A DNA stretch of 64,000 nucleotides from Arthrobacter sp. zg-Y1110 (GCF_025244865.1 NZ_CP104272.1:248001-312000), one strand, 5' to 3'. Counted from the first letter of the stretch, positions 17,643 through 26,654 are shown. Made by a program: numbers and translations. The notes: generated from the sequence alone by a model not told the origin.

Positions 17643-18716
17643 TCACCACCCGCCGCGCGTAGGCGTGTGACCCTTCCGGGCGTCGTCGGGCATCGCCATT
17701 TCGGCCCGCAGGCCCAGCAGCCGGATCGGTCGGCCGGGTTCGATGGCACCGGCGAGATCCAGGGCCCTGGTGAGGACGTCCTCCCGGTCGAAGGTCTCGG
17801 GGATCTTCCGCGCATGCGTCTTGGTGGTGAACGGTGCGTACCGGACCTTGAGGGTCAGCCCGATCACCGGGCGCCCTTCAGCGGCCACATCCTTCAGGAC
17901 CTGCGCGGTCAGCTCGCGGACGGCGTCGTCCACCTGCGCCGGATCGGTGAGGTCCTGCTGGAAGGTGGTCTCCCGACTGTGCCCACGGGCAACCCACGGG
18001 GTGTCGTCCACAACGCTGCTGCCGTCCCCGCGCCCGAGTTCGTTGTACCAAGGGCCCATTTTCGGCCCGAACTCCGGAACCAGTGTCTGCGGGTCGGCCG
18101 CGGCGAGCTCGGCAACAGTATTGATCCCCAGCTTCGCCAGCCGGCCCGAGATCTTGTTCCCGACGCCCCACAGCTCCTTGGTGGGCCGTCCGCCCATGAA
18201 GTCGAGCCAGTTCGCGGTAGTTAGGCGGAAAACGCCGGCGGGCTTGCCGAAATCCGTGGCGTTCTTGGCGCGGATCAGGGTGTCGCCGATGCCCACGCTG
18301 CAATGCAGTTGCGTGCGGTCCAGGACCTCGGCCTGAAGCTGGCGGGCGTAGGCCTCCGGATCCTCCGTCTCCACACCCACAAAGGCTTCATCCCAGCCCA
18401 ATACCTGCACGACGGCGCCGGGTTGGGCGCGCAGGGTGGCCATCACCGTGTCCGACGCCTCGAGGTAGGCCTCGGCATCGACGGGCAGGATGACGGCGTC
18501 GGGCACCTTCCGGGCCGCGATCCGCAGCGGCATCCCGGACCCGACGCCGAATGCCCGGGCCTCGTAGGATGCGGTGGACACCACGGCACGTTCGGTGGGG
18601 TCGCCCCGGCCGCCGACGATGATCGGCTTGCCGGCAAGTTCCGGCCGCCGGAGCACTTCGACGGCGGCAATGAACTGGTCGAGGTCGACGTGCAGCACCC
18701 AGGGGATAGCGTTCAC
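17643..18716 (-). CDS. dinB: Y-family DNA polymerase IV, DinB2-like
   Basis: A 357-residue translesion polymerase. The palm acids are present: D11 in HVDLDQF and D109-E110 in LGWDEAF; YEAR is at 51-54, and SVGIGDTLIRAKNATDFGKP gives the thumb-side motif. The order and wording match mycobacterial DinB2. At the steric-gate position, where E. coli DinB has F13, this protein has I16 (DLDQFIAAVE). Mycobacterium smegmatis DinB2 has leucine there and readily adds ribonucleotides, so this enzyme probably does too (inference). No clear C-terminal beta-clamp-binding peptide is seen. It copies damaged or nucleotide-poor templates in the cytoplasm. The ATG at 18714-18716 starts at the conserved first strand. 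Confidence 0.92.
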   Translation of the reverse strand: MNAIPWVLHVDLDQFIAAVEVLRRPELAGKPIIVGGRGDPTERAVVSTASYEARAFGVGSGMPLRIAARKVPDAVILPVDAEAYLEASDTVMATLRAQPGAVVQVLGWDEAFVGVETEDPEAYARQLQAEVLDRTQLHCSVGIGDTLIRAKNATDFGKPAGVFRLTTANWLDFMGGRPTKELWGVGNKISGRLAKLGINTVAELAAADPQTLVPEFGPKMGPWYNELGRGDGSSVVDDTPWVARGHSRETTFQQDLTDPAQVDDAVRELTAQVLKDVAAEGRPVIGLTLKVRYAPFTTKTHARKIPETFDREDVLTRALDLAGAIEPGRPIRLLGLRAEMAMPDDARKGHTPTRGGW

Positions 18717-18790
18717 GCGACCAGTGTGCCCTAACGAACGCTGGGACGCACCGGCTTCCGCGCCGATCGGTTGCGGGGGCGCAGCGACGG

Positions 18791-20515
18791 TCAGTTACGG
18801 CCCCGCCGGACCAACATCTGCAGCGACCCGGCAAGCTGGCCCAACTCGGCCACCCGAAGCAGTTTCAGCATGCCCAGGTACACGGCACCCATAACGACGC
18901 CGCCCACGGCGAGCACCACAAGGGCATGGAACTTCGACTGCCAAAGGTACCCGCCGGCGTCGTACCCGCCGAACGCCCAGGACACGGCCGTCCCCGCGAG
19001 GGCGGCGACAAGGCCGGCAACCGTGAACCGGACGTGCACGTCAAAGACCTGCCCGGCACCGTAAGGACCAATCGCCCGCGCGAGGAAGAGATGACTGACG
19101 ACGACGGCGATCACGTTGCCGAGCGAATAGGCGGCCGCGAGGGCGGGCACAATGAGCCGGGGATCGAGCATGCCCGCAAAAACGGCGAGAACGACACCAA
19201 CTCCGGACAGGATCAGCTGGATTTTCAGCGGCGTCTTCACGTCCTCGCCGGCATAGAACACCCGGCCGAGAAGGAAATTGGCGCTCAGGAACGGAGCCCC
19301 GACGGCGAGAATGGCGATGATGATTCCGTTGAGGGTGGCCACCTCGGGCGATTCGCTGAAGAGCATTCCGAGCGGCCCGGCGAACGCCAGCAGGGCCGCC
19401 GCGCCGAACACCGTGGCGACACCGGTGATGCGCAGCCCCCGGGACAGCACCGCGCGTACCTCCGGAAGGTTCCCGCCGGCATAGGCAGCGGAAAGCTGGT
19501 TGAACATGACCGTGGCCAGCGACAGGGCGATCACGGCGTGCGGCAGTTGGTAGACCATGGCACCGATGTCCAGGTTCGCCAAGCCAGCGATCCGGGCCGG
19601 CCGGCCCTGGTCGGTGAGTGCTTGCCGGGAGTCGGAGGCGATAGTGGCAACGTAGAGATTGACGAAGTACAGGCCGTTGCCGACCAGCATCGTGACGATC
19701 GTGACGGATGCCAACCGGCCCGTGCGTCCAAGCCCCGTGCCGTGCAGCCCGAACTTCGGCTTCAGGCCCAGTTTCAGACGGCGAAGCGGAAGGAACAGCA
19801 AAAGCGCCTGAAGGGCGACGCCGAGCGTCATGCCTCCCGCCAGCAGGAACGTATGCTCCGGCGTCCACGTCTCAGGCGTATAGCCTTCCGACTGTTCGGC
19901 ACCCATCAGCGACAGGAACACGACCAGCGCCCCGATGGACACCAGGTTGTTCACCACGGGAGCCCACATGTACGGACCGAAGGAGCCGTTGGCGTTCAGG
20001 ATCTGGCCCAGCACGGCGTACAACCCGTAGAAAAAGATCTGCGGCAGGCACCAGTAGGCGAACGCCGTGGCCAAGGCGAGGTTGCTGCCCGTGAAACGCG
20101 TCGCCGCATTGATAATTAAGGGAGCCGCCAGCGTCACCACCGCCGTGAGGGCCAGCAACGCCGCTACGGAGAGGGTCAGGATCCTGCTGACGTAATCTGC
20201 ACCCCGGTCCGGCTGCCGGCTGGCCCGGACAATCTGGGGCACCAGAACCGCGTTGAAAACCCCGCCCGCCACCATCAGGTAGATGAAGTTCGGCAGGGCG
20301 TTCGCGTAGGAAAACAGGTCCGATACCCCAGCCGAGGCGCCGATAGCCGTGGCCAGCAGTGCCGTCCGGACAAGTCCGAGCACCCGGGACACGACGGTGC
20401 CGGCTGCCATAACAGCGCTGGCCCGCGCGGTCGAACCGCTGTTCGGGGCCGCGCGGGTGTCCCGGTCTGCCTGGTTGGCATTCGTGGGCGCCGCGGTTGA
20501 GCTCATGGAGGCCAT
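18791..20515 (-). CDS. murJ: Lipid II flippase MurJ (MviN family)
   Basis: A membrane protein of about 574 residues with some fourteen hydrophobic segments. The conserved MurJ beginning is evident after a polar N-tail: VVSRVLGLVRTALLATAIG, then DLFSYANALPNFIYLMVAG with the family's PN motif, and PQIFFYGLYAVLGQILNANG in the middle. MurJ moves lipid-linked peptidoglycan precursor across the membrane. There is no C-terminal kinase-like extension as in mycobacterial MviN. Two start codons are possible, 20515 and 20506; longer frames would run into the aldo/keto reductase gene, which ends 28 bp upstream on the same strand. This could be a second MurJ copy in the genome. Confidence 0.88.
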   Translation of the reverse strand: MASMSSTAAPTNANQADRDTRAAPNSGSTARASAVMAAGTVVSRVLGLVRTALLATAIGASAGVSDLFSYANALPNFIYLMVAGGVFNAVLVPQIVRASRQPDRGADYVSRILTLSVAALLALTAVVTLAAPLIINAATRFTGSNLALATAFAYWCLPQIFFYGLYAVLGQILNANGSFGPYMWAPVVNNLVSIGALVVFLSLMGAEQSEGYTPETWTPEHTFLLAGGMTLGVALQALLLFLPLRRLKLGLKPKFGLHGTGLGRTGRLASVTIVTMLVGNGLYFVNLYVATIASDSRQALTDQGRPARIAGLANLDIGAMVYQLPHAVIALSLATVMFNQLSAAYAGGNLPEVRAVLSRGLRITGVATVFGAAALLAFAGPLGMLFSESPEVATLNGIIIAILAVGAPFLSANFLLGRVFYAGEDVKTPLKIQLILSGVGVVLAVFAGMLDPRLIVPALAAAYSLGNVIAVVVSHLFLARAIGPYGAGQVFDVHVRFTVAGLVAALAGTAVSWAFGGYDAGGYLWQSKFHALVVLAVGGVVMGAVYLGMLKLLRVAELGQLAGSLQMLVRRGRN

Positions 20516-20543
20516 CGTTCCAGATACGCGGCAGGAACCCGCG

Positions 20544-21416
20544 CTACCCGCCGATGGTGTCCAGCTCCGCAACATCCTCCGCGGACAGCATCAGCCCAGC
20601 ACCGGTCATGTTTTCCCGCAGATGCGCTACGGAGGAGGTGCCGGGGATAAGCAGGATGTTCTCAGAACGCTGCAGCAGCCACGCCAGGGCGACGGACATG
20701 GGGGTTGAACCCAGGCGTGCGGCGACGGCGGAGAGTTCCTCAGATTGGAGTGGACTGAAACCGCCCAGCGGGAAGAACGGCACGTAGGCGATGCCGTCCT
20801 GCGCGAGGGAGTCGATCAGGCCGTCGTCCTGGCGGAAGGCAAGGTTGTACATGTTCTGCACCGAGACGATGGGGGCAATGCTGCGTGCTTCGGCTACCTG
20901 CTCGGTCAGCACGTTGCTCACCCCGAGGTGCCGGATGAGCCCCTGCTGCTGGAGCTCCGCGAGTGTCTCCAGCGCTTCGGCGAGGGAACCGGGCACGGTT
21001 CCATGGGCGTCGCCCATCCGGAGGTTCACCAGGTCCAGTACATCCAGACCGAGTGTTTCCAGGTTCTCCTCGACGGCACGGCGCAGCTGGTCAGGCTTCC
21101 GTGCCGGCGTCCATCCGCCCTGGTCGTCGCGGTCGGCCCCCACCTTGGTCACCACATGCAGGGTTCGGGGGTAGGGGTGCAGCGCCTCGCGGATGAGCGA
21201 GTTGGTGATGTGCGGCCCGTAGGCCTCTGCGGTGTCGATGTGGGTGATGCCGAGAGTGACGGCCTCGCGCAGGACCGCGAGGGCGCCGTCGTAATCCAGC
21301 GGAGGCCCCATCACCCCCGGCCCGGCGAGTTGCATGGCCCCGTATCCAAAGCGGGACACCTCAAGGTCGCCCAAGGTCCAGGTGCCGCCGGGAAGCGATG
21401 TGGTAAGTGTGCTCAT
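20544..21416 (-). CDS. Aldo/keto reductase
   Basis: A 290-residue TIM-barrel oxidoreductase. The catalytic Asp and Tyr are in HIDTAEAYG (near residues 60-68), the Lys in VVTKVG, and the C-terminal NADPH-binding signature IPGTSSVAHLRENM is clear. The usual tetrad histidine after the fourth strand is missing; the place reads LDLVNLRMGD, as in many actinobacterial reductases of this branch, so the substrate range may differ from classic carbonyl reducers. It is divergent from an HxlR-type regulator with a candidate operator between, a common arrangement for aldehyde or quinone stress response. MurJ follows 28 bp downstream. Confidence 0.9.
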   Translation of the reverse strand: MSTLTTSLPGGTWTLGDLEVSRFGYGAMQLAGPGVMGPPLDYDGALAVLREAVTLGITHIDTAEAYGPHITNSLIREALHPYPRTLHVVTKVGADRDDQGGWTPARKPDQLRRAVEENLETLGLDVLDLVNLRMGDAHGTVPGSLAEALETLAELQQQGLIRHLGVSNVLTEQVAEARSIAPIVSVQNMYNLAFRQDDGLIDSLAQDGIAYVPFFPLGGFSPLQSEELSAVAARLGSTPMSVALAWLLQRSENILLIPGTSSVAHLRENMTGAGLMLSAEDVAELDTIGG

Positions 21417-21471
21417 GTTCTGCCTTTCAGGGGTGGTGGTCCTTACTTCCGCAGTCCACTATGGAGACGCA

Positions 21472-21488
21472 ACTTCCCAGCAGGAAGT
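21472..21488. promoter_or_regulatory. Candidate HxlR operator (ACTTCC-CAGCA-GGAAGT)
   Basis: A perfect inverted repeat with 6-bp arms in the 115-bp spacer between the aldo/keto reductase and the HxlR-family regulator. Related half-sites CTTACTTCC (21442-21450) and GTAAGTAA further right flank it. HxlR regulators usually bind such spacers and repress the divergent oxidoreductase. Confidence 0.45.
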
Positions 21489-21531
21489 AGGCACCTGAAA
21501 GTGCGTAAGTAACCCGGAAGGCAGGGCAGCA

Positions 21532-21957
21532 ATGGCCACGATGACAGCGGCAGAGAAACGAGCGCAGGACAAGGCGGAGTACAACGCGTTCCTGGATGTA
21601 TGTCCCAGCCGGCAGCTGCTGGACCGGATCTCCGATAAATGGGTAACGCTGGTCCTGGCCGCCCTCGGCAGCGGGCCGGACTGCGACGGCGATCCCCGCC
21701 CGCTGCGTTTCTCCGAGCTGTCCCGGGTGCTGGCCGGTGTAAGCCAGAAGATGCTCACCCAGACACTGCGCTCATTGGAGCGGGACGGTCTTCTCACCCG
21801 CACCGTCACCCCCACGGTGCCGGTGACCGTCAGTTATGAGCTGACCGATCTCGGGCGCTCCCTGCACGGACTAACCCGCGGCATCAAGGCCTGGGCGGAA
21901 CAGCACATGGATGACGTCTTCGCCGAGCGCGCCGCCTACGACACCCGGGGCGCCTGA
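21532..21957 (+). CDS. HxlR family transcriptional regulator
   Basis: A 141-residue winged-helix regulator. The family pattern is complete: an N-terminal cysteine in DVCPSRQLLDRISDKWVTLV (residues 22-41), then RFSELSRVLAGVSQKMLTQT as the HTH, LERDGLLTRTV as the wing and YELTDLGRSL before a C-terminal dimer helix. The cysteine is the redox or electrophile sensor in several HxlR proteins, so this one may react to quinones or aldehydes. It is transcribed divergently from the aldo/keto reductase and presumably controls it. Confidence 0.92.
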   Translation: MATMTAAEKRAQDKAEYNAFLDVCPSRQLLDRISDKWVTLVLAALGSGPDCDGDPRPLRFSELSRVLAGVSQKMLTQTLRSLERDGLLTRTVTPTVPVTVSYELTDLGRSLHGLTRGIKAWAEQHMDDVFAERAAYDTRGA

Positions 21958-21967
21958 CCCCTCCGGG

Positions 21968-23128
21968 CTAGGAACCCAGCGCCGCATGCGGGTAGGCGGG
22001 CTCCCGCTGCTGGAACTGCAGCACGTCCTCGTTGAGGATCACGCCGTCGCGGATTTCGATTGCCCGCCGGATGGTTTCGCTCTCCGTCCACGCCGCAGGA
22101 CCGGCAATGACCGTTTCCAGGAAGGGCAGGAGCGCCTCGCTGATTTCCCAGCTGGCGGAGTTCCAAAGATAGGACGGGCTGTGATCGACGGCGTAGTAGT
22201 TGATGTGCTCGCCCACCTCGAACATCGGGTCGGTGAAGGTGGTGGATTTCGCCCACTCGAAGCCCATGCCTTCGTCGCAGGACACGTCCACGATCAGGCT
22301 GCCGGCCCGGAACGCCTCCAGGTCATCGGTGCGCAGGTAGGTCAGCGGGGCGTTGGGATCCTGCAAAGTGCAGTTGACCACGATGTCGCTCTCGGCAAGG
22401 AACGGGGCCAGCGGCACCCGCCCCTCTTCGGTGATGACCTCGCTGAGGAACGGCGAGTTGTCGTCATGGTCGAACTGGACAATCCGCGCCGAGTGGATCG
22501 GGGACCCGACCGCCGCGACGCCGCGGTTGGTCAGGACCTGGACGTCGTGGATGCCATGGGCATTCAGGGCTGTGACTGCGCCGCGTGCCGTTGCGCCGAA
22601 GCCGATGACGACGGCGCTGAGCCGACGGCCGTAGTCGCCCGTTGAGCCGGTCAGGCTGAGGGCGTGAAGGACGGAGCAGTACCCGGCCAGCTCGTTGTTC
22701 TTGTGGAAGACATGCAGGCCGAAACCGCCGTCGCCGGCCCAGTGGTTCATCGCTTCGAAGGCGATCAGCGTGAGCTTTTTGTCGATGGCGAGCTGGGTGA
22801 CGGCGCGGTCCTGGACGCAGTGCGGCCAGCCCCAGAGGGTCTGCCCGTCCCGCAGTTCGGCCAGGTCCTCGGGCTGCGGCTTGGGCAGGAGGACGACGTC
22901 GGCCTCCGCCACGATCTGTGCCCGCGGGAGCACGGCGCCAACGAGCGGTTTCAGTTCCATGTCTGAAACGCCGAACTTCTCTCCGTAGCCTTCTTCCAGG
23001 AGCAGCTGCCGCCGAAGCTCCGGGGCGATGCGTTCCAGATGAAGCGGGTGGATGGCCAGCCGCCGCTCATCGGGCTTGCGTGTGCTGGACAGGACGCCGA
23101 GGGTGAGACGCTCCACGGGGCGGTTCAC
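21968..23128 (-). CDS. N5-(carboxyethyl)ornithine synthase-like / alanine dehydrogenase family enzyme
   Basis: A 386-residue NAD(P)-dependent opine-type enzyme of the alanine dehydrogenase/PNT fold. It starts with LGVLSSTRKPDERRLAIHP, where the E-R-R loop binds the oxo-acid; GWPHCVQD and the nucleotide-binding VVIGFGATARGAV follow, and YAVDHSPSYLWNSAS near the end is a strong landmark shared with carboxyethylornithine synthase. It would join pyruvate to an amino acid (ornithine or lysine) or oxidise such a product; the substrate is an inference from family likeness. The start is a GTG at 23126-23128 that overlaps the stop of the small upstream gene (GTGA), so the two are coupled. Confidence 0.8.
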   Translation of the reverse strand: MNRPVERLTLGVLSSTRKPDERRLAIHPLHLERIAPELRRQLLLEEGYGEKFGVSDMELKPLVGAVLPRAQIVAEADVVLLPKPQPEDLAELRDGQTLWGWPHCVQDRAVTQLAIDKKLTLIAFEAMNHWAGDGGFGLHVFHKNNELAGYCSVLHALSLTGSTGDYGRRLSAVVIGFGATARGAVTALNAHGIHDVQVLTNRGVAAVGSPIHSARIVQFDHDDNSPFLSEVITEEGRVPLAPFLAESDIVVNCTLQDPNAPLTYLRTDDLEAFRAGSLIVDVSCDEGMGFEWAKSTTFTDPMFEVGEHINYYAVDHSPSYLWNSASWEISEALLPFLETVIAGPAAWTESETIRRAIEIRDGVILNEDVLQFQQREPAYPHAALGS

Positions 23129-23271
23129 TTCTTTTTAGGCGGTGCGGGTTTGGCGCCGGCGGCCTTGTCGAGGGCGGGCGGAGCCGCGGCGGCCTTCTTA
23201 TCGGCACGCTTTTCCTTGATGGACTTGCCGGACTTTTTCGATGCTGCTTGGCGCGGGGACTTGTCAGACAT
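23125..23271 (-). CDS. Small lysine/alanine-rich protein, 48 aa
   Basis: A 48-residue basic protein starting MSDKSPRQAASKKSGKS and ending in a Pro-Lys tract (APPKKK). It has no hydrophobic core and is probably disordered, perhaps nucleic-acid binding. I chose the internal ATG at 23271 because an AGGAGCGAAC ribosome site lies just upstream and the longer frame is not protein-like. Its stop overlaps the GTG start of the carboxyethylornithine-synthase-like gene by 4 bp, which argues that it is translated. Function unknown. Confidence 0.65.
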   Translation of the reverse strand: MSDKSPRQAASKKSGKSIKEKRADKKAAAAPPALDKAAGAKPAPPKKK

Positions 23272-23373
23272 GTTCGCTCCTGTAGCGGAACCGAGGCGGT
23301 TCCTGACTCTGAACCATACATGCACCGCAGCCGGGCGCTTGGAGGCGGAGCCAACAGGGCCTGCTTGTGGGGC

Positions 23374-24915
23374 CTACCGCCCGGCCCAGGCCTCCGCGTA
23401 GAACTGCGGGGAAAGCGATTCCAGCAGTTCGATATACGCATCGCGCTCCATGGCCTGCGCCGATTCGGCCGGAATCTCCGAGGTGAAGGCGGATACGCCC
23501 AGCCCGGCCTGACGATCCTTGAGGGTCAGGCCTGCGGCTTCGAGGATGGTCGGGTACATGTTCAGCTGGTCCGCACCGGGGCGCAGCGGAGTGCCTGGTG
23601 CCTGGCCCGGAACCCAGACCCGGTTGAAGATAGTGCGGTTGGTGTGATGGTCCAGCTGCTCGTGGAAAGCGTCGCCGGCACTCATGTGCTTGAGATGGTC
23701 GCCCATGATCACCACAGCGGTGTCCTCGAGGTACCCCTGCTGTTCCATGTACTCCACGAATCCGGCCACCTCGGTCATGGAGCAGGCGAACACGGAGGTC
23801 ACATTGTTCTCGGTATCCACGTCGCAGTAGTCGTAGACGTGCACCGGTTCGTGCGTGTCCAGCGTCAGCATGGAGAGGTTGAACGGCTTCCCGGTTTCCT
23901 CCGCCTCGGCGTGCAGCCTGTCGACCTCCTCCTTGGCATGTGCCATGAGGCGTTCATCGCTCAGGCCCCAGTCCTTGCGGAAGTTCTCTTGCGGTTCGCC
24001 GGCGTCGCGCCAGTCGGAGAGGTCCTTCACTTCGGAGTAGCCATGGGTGCCCAGGAAGGTGTCCTTCGCGGCGAAGGAGGCGTTGGCGCCGCCCAGGAAA
24101 ACGTTGGTGTAACCCTGCTCTTCCAGGACATCCCCAAGGCAGGTTGACCCGCCCAGGTACGTGTCGCCGTCGTCGTCGAGGTTGCTCGCGTCGCTGCTCT
24201 CCTCGGAGGAGCCCACGCCCTTCAGGGGGACGCCGCACTGCGTGGAGACAAGGCCGGCCATGGTCCAGCCGCCGCCCTCGTACTGCTGGAAATTCTCCAC
24301 GCTCTGCCACCCCTCGGAGGGCTGCGTGGTGTCCTTGAGTGGAACGAAGGCGTCCTTTTCGAAGAGCTGGTCATCCGCGAGGGTGGCTTCCCCGGACTCG
24401 AGGTAAATCAGCACCAGGTTGCGCTTCTGCTCCGCCCCGGTGACGGTCGGCTCCACGTAGTAGTCGCCGATGTTGTACTTGGAGTTCGCCGCCTTGATGT
24501 AGTCGGCCATGCCCACCGTGCTGGCGAAGGCGGTGGTGCCGCCAATGACCACTGCGCCCACGAGGACGGTGGAGACCGTGCGCATAATCCACGGCGGGCG
24601 GTTAGGAGCGGTGTCCTCCCCGTTGCGGCGCTTGCGGCGGCGGAAGTACTGCCACAGGGCGATCCCGCCGGTGAGGAGCAGGGGCAGGACGCCGACCCCC
24701 AGGATGCCGAGCCAGACAATGCCCCCGCCGCCGCCGTCGGTCTCCACCGAGACGAGGTTCAGGAGCATCTGGCCCACGGAGATTTCCCCCCAGAAGAACC
24801 GGATACCCGCGGCGGCAATAAGCATCGCCAAGCCGAGCCAGATCAGGACGTAGACCAAGACGCGTCCCATAACGACGCCGACCCGTCGGGTCACGTCAAG
24901 AATCTGGCCAGACAT
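23374..24915 (-). CDS. LTA synthase/MdoB-like phosphoglycerol transferase (sulfatase fold)
   Basis: A 513-residue membrane enzyme. Three hydrophobic segments (about residues 17-42, 62-85 and 110-135) anchor a large extracellular domain of the alkaline-phosphatase/sulfatase fold. NLVLIYLESGEA holds the first metal acid, GGGWTMAGLVSTQCGVPL holds the candidate catalytic threonine, and VVIMGDHLKHMSAG with LDHHTNRTIFNRV carries the C-terminal metal ligands. The wording is nearer to E. coli MdoB/OpgB than to LtaS, so it may transfer phosphoglycerol (or another phospho-alcohol) to a surface glycan or glycolipid. GAGG lies 7 bp before the ATG at 24913-24915. Confidence 0.85.
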   Translation of the reverse strand: MSGQILDVTRRVGVVMGRVLVYVLIWLGLAMLIAAAGIRFFWGEISVGQMLLNLVSVETDGGGGGIVWLGILGVGVLPLLLTGGIALWQYFRRRKRRNGEDTAPNRPPWIMRTVSTVLVGAVVIGGTTAFASTVGMADYIKAANSKYNIGDYYVEPTVTGAEQKRNLVLIYLESGEATLADDQLFEKDAFVPLKDTTQPSEGWQSVENFQQYEGGGWTMAGLVSTQCGVPLKGVGSSEESSDASNLDDDGDTYLGGSTCLGDVLEEQGYTNVFLGGANASFAAKDTFLGTHGYSEVKDLSDWRDAGEPQENFRKDWGLSDERLMAHAKEEVDRLHAEAEETGKPFNLSMLTLDTHEPVHVYDYCDVDTENNVTSVFACSMTEVAGFVEYMEQQGYLEDTAVVIMGDHLKHMSAGDAFHEQLDHHTNRTIFNRVWVPGQAPGTPLRPGADQLNMYPTILEAAGLTLKDRQAGLGVSAFTSEIPAESAQAMERDAYIELLESLSPQFYAEAWAGR

Positions 24916-25073
24916 GAAGATACCTCGCGTTCCAGATGCCCGCCTTCTCGCCGAGCACCCTTGACATCCAACCCGATCTCGGGGTCAAAGAAGAATAGTA
25001 CCGTCATGCTACCTGTTCAACCTTGGTTCATCCCTCAGGAACGGGCTGGACACCTCCGCGAAAGATCTGTGGT

Positions 25074-26096
25074 CTAGGCGCTTTCGTCACCAACGCGGAT
25101 GAGGATCTTGCCAGTGATTCCGTTCTCGACGGCGTCGTGCGCAGCGGCGGTTTCCTCGAGGGGGAACCAGGTGAGGGGCAGTCCCGCGGACTCGCCGACG
25201 GGCAGCGCGCCGTCCTGCAGTGCTGCGGTGATGTCCTCTGCCGCGGCGTGCTGGGCCTGGGTTCCCACCGTATATATAAGGACGCCCTGCCAACGGACAT
25301 TTTTCGCGAAGCTCGCAACGATCGGCGCCGTGAATTCCTCGCCGTTGTTGTTGGCGTAGTAGGCGATGCTGCCGTGGTTGGCGATTACGTCCACATCAAG
25401 GGCGGCGTTCTGGGCGGGGGACACCTCGACAATGTGGTCGACGCCGTCCGGGGCAAGTTCGCGGATCCGGTCGGCCTCGGCGTCGTCGGGGTAGCGGACG
25501 ATGTGGTGGGCGCCGGCAGCGGTGGCGAGCTTGGCCTTCGCGTCGCTGCTGACCGTCGCGATCACGGTGGCGCCGGCCCAGGCGGCGAACTGGATGGCGG
25601 CATGGCCCACGGCTCCGGCGCCGCCCTGAACCAGGACGGTGCGTCCGGCGAGGGCGCCCGGGGCGAGCCGGGACGGGCCATGCTCGTGGACGGTGAGGGC
25701 GCGGTGTGCGGTCATGGCAGGGACACCGAGGCTGGCCGCGACGTCGAAGCCGATGCCTTCCGGGAGCCGCACCGCCCGGTCAGCGGGGAGAACGGTGAAT
25801 TCCTGGGCGGTCCCGGTCGGACGGCCGTGGGCGGCGAGGTAGATCCACACCCGGTCGCCCACCTGAAGGTCGGTCACGCCCTCGCCGACGGCGTCGACAA
25901 TCCCGGCGCCGTCCTGGTTCGGCACCACCTCGGGGAACGCCAGGCTGCTGCCGGCGCGGGCCTTCCAATCGGTGGGATTCACGCCCGAAACGGTAACCCG
26001 AACCCGCACTTCGCCGGGGCCGGGGGCGGCGGCGTCGCGGTCAACGAGGGAGAGGACGGACGAGGGGCCGGTGGCGGAGTACACGATTGCTTTCAT
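25074..26096 (-). CDS. NADPH:quinone oxidoreductase-like (zinc-free MDR) protein
   Basis: A 340-residue medium-chain dehydrogenase/reductase. MKAIVYSATGPSSVL at the start, VSGVNPTDWKARAG and VPNQDGAGIVDAVGEGV in the GroES-like domain, and VLVQGGAGAVGHAAIQFA as the NADPH-binding loop are all typical of quinone oxidoreductases; the structural-zinc cysteines of alcohol dehydrogenases are absent. It likely reduces quinones or enones using NADPH. I took the ATG at 26096 since the longer frame adds a non-family leader. No operon partner is evident. Confidence 0.9.
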   Translation of the reverse strand: MKAIVYSATGPSSVLSLVDRDAAAPGPGEVRVRVTVSGVNPTDWKARAGSSLAFPEVVPNQDGAGIVDAVGEGVTDLQVGDRVWIYLAAHGRPTGTAQEFTVLPADRAVRLPEGIGFDVAASLGVPAMTAHRALTVHEHGPSRLAPGALAGRTVLVQGGAGAVGHAAIQFAAWAGATVIATVSSDAKAKLATAAGAHHIVRYPDDAEADRIRELAPDGVDHIVEVSPAQNAALDVDVIANHGSIAYYANNNGEEFTAPIVASFAKNVRWQGVLIYTVGTQAQHAAAEDITAALQDGALPVGESAGLPLTWFPLEETAAAHDAVENGITGKILIRVGDESA

Positions 26097-26149
26097 GGGC
26101 GGTACAAGAAACCCGGGCGGAGTTCTATTCCCCGGTGCGGACAATCGGG

Positions 26150-26542
26150 TCAGGTGCTCGCCTGGGGCAGCTGCTGCTGGCCCCAATAACTGCGGGCATC
26201 CGGGCCGACGGCATCGTAGTCATCGCTGCCGAGGAAGCGCTCCTGTGCGTAAAGGGTGTCATTGGCGACGGTGGCAGCGTAGAGCCGCAAATCCCGTCGC
26301 TTGCGGTGCAGGTCCCGGGGGCGGGATTCGTGGACGTAGACCCCCGCCAGGGCGACCGCCTTGCTGATCAGCATGCTGGAACCGTCGGCCAAGCCAGGAC
26401 CGTTGTAGAGCACCCAGCTTGCGACGGTCAGAACCTCCTCCAGCACCTCTCGGGGCGCTTCCCACGCCCACTGTGCAGCGGCGTCCTCACCGTACGAGAG
26501 CAGATCCGCAACGATGCTCACCCGCGACGTGCTCAGCGACAT
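26150..26542 (-). CDS. Hypothetical protein, 130 aa
   Basis: A 130-residue soluble, mostly helical protein from the ATG at 26540-26542. It has no signal peptide or known motif; the middle part (REVLEEVLTVASWVLYNG) and the tail (DLRLYAATVANDTLYAQERF) read like ordinary protein with good codon use. The longer frame upstream crosses a transcription terminator hairpin and is rejected. I do not recognise the family. It sits between the quinone reductase and a small charged protein gene. Confidence 0.6.
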   Translation of the reverse strand: MSLSTSRVSIVADLLSYGEDAAAQWAWEAPREVLEEVLTVASWVLYNGPGLADGSSMLISKAVALAGVYVHESRPRDLHRKRRDLRLYAATVANDTLYAQERFLGSDDYDAVGPDARSYWGQQQLPQAST

Positions 26543-26602
26543 TGTTCCCCCATTTCCCCCGACCCCCGGGGTGTCGACTCGGTTCTGCAACGAGTTCTGC
26601 AA

Positions 26603-26639
26603 AGAGCCGGACCGCCCCCCGCGGGGACGGTCCGGCTCT
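26603..26639. terminator. Stem-loop terminator after the 41-aa gene
   Basis: Perfect 12-bp arms AGAGCCGGACCG and CGGTCCGGCTCT around a GC-rich loop, followed by short T runs on both strands. It lies 16 bp past the stop of the small leftward gene at 26655-26780. Confidence 0.7.
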
Positions 26640-26654
26640 GTTTGACGACGGTTA

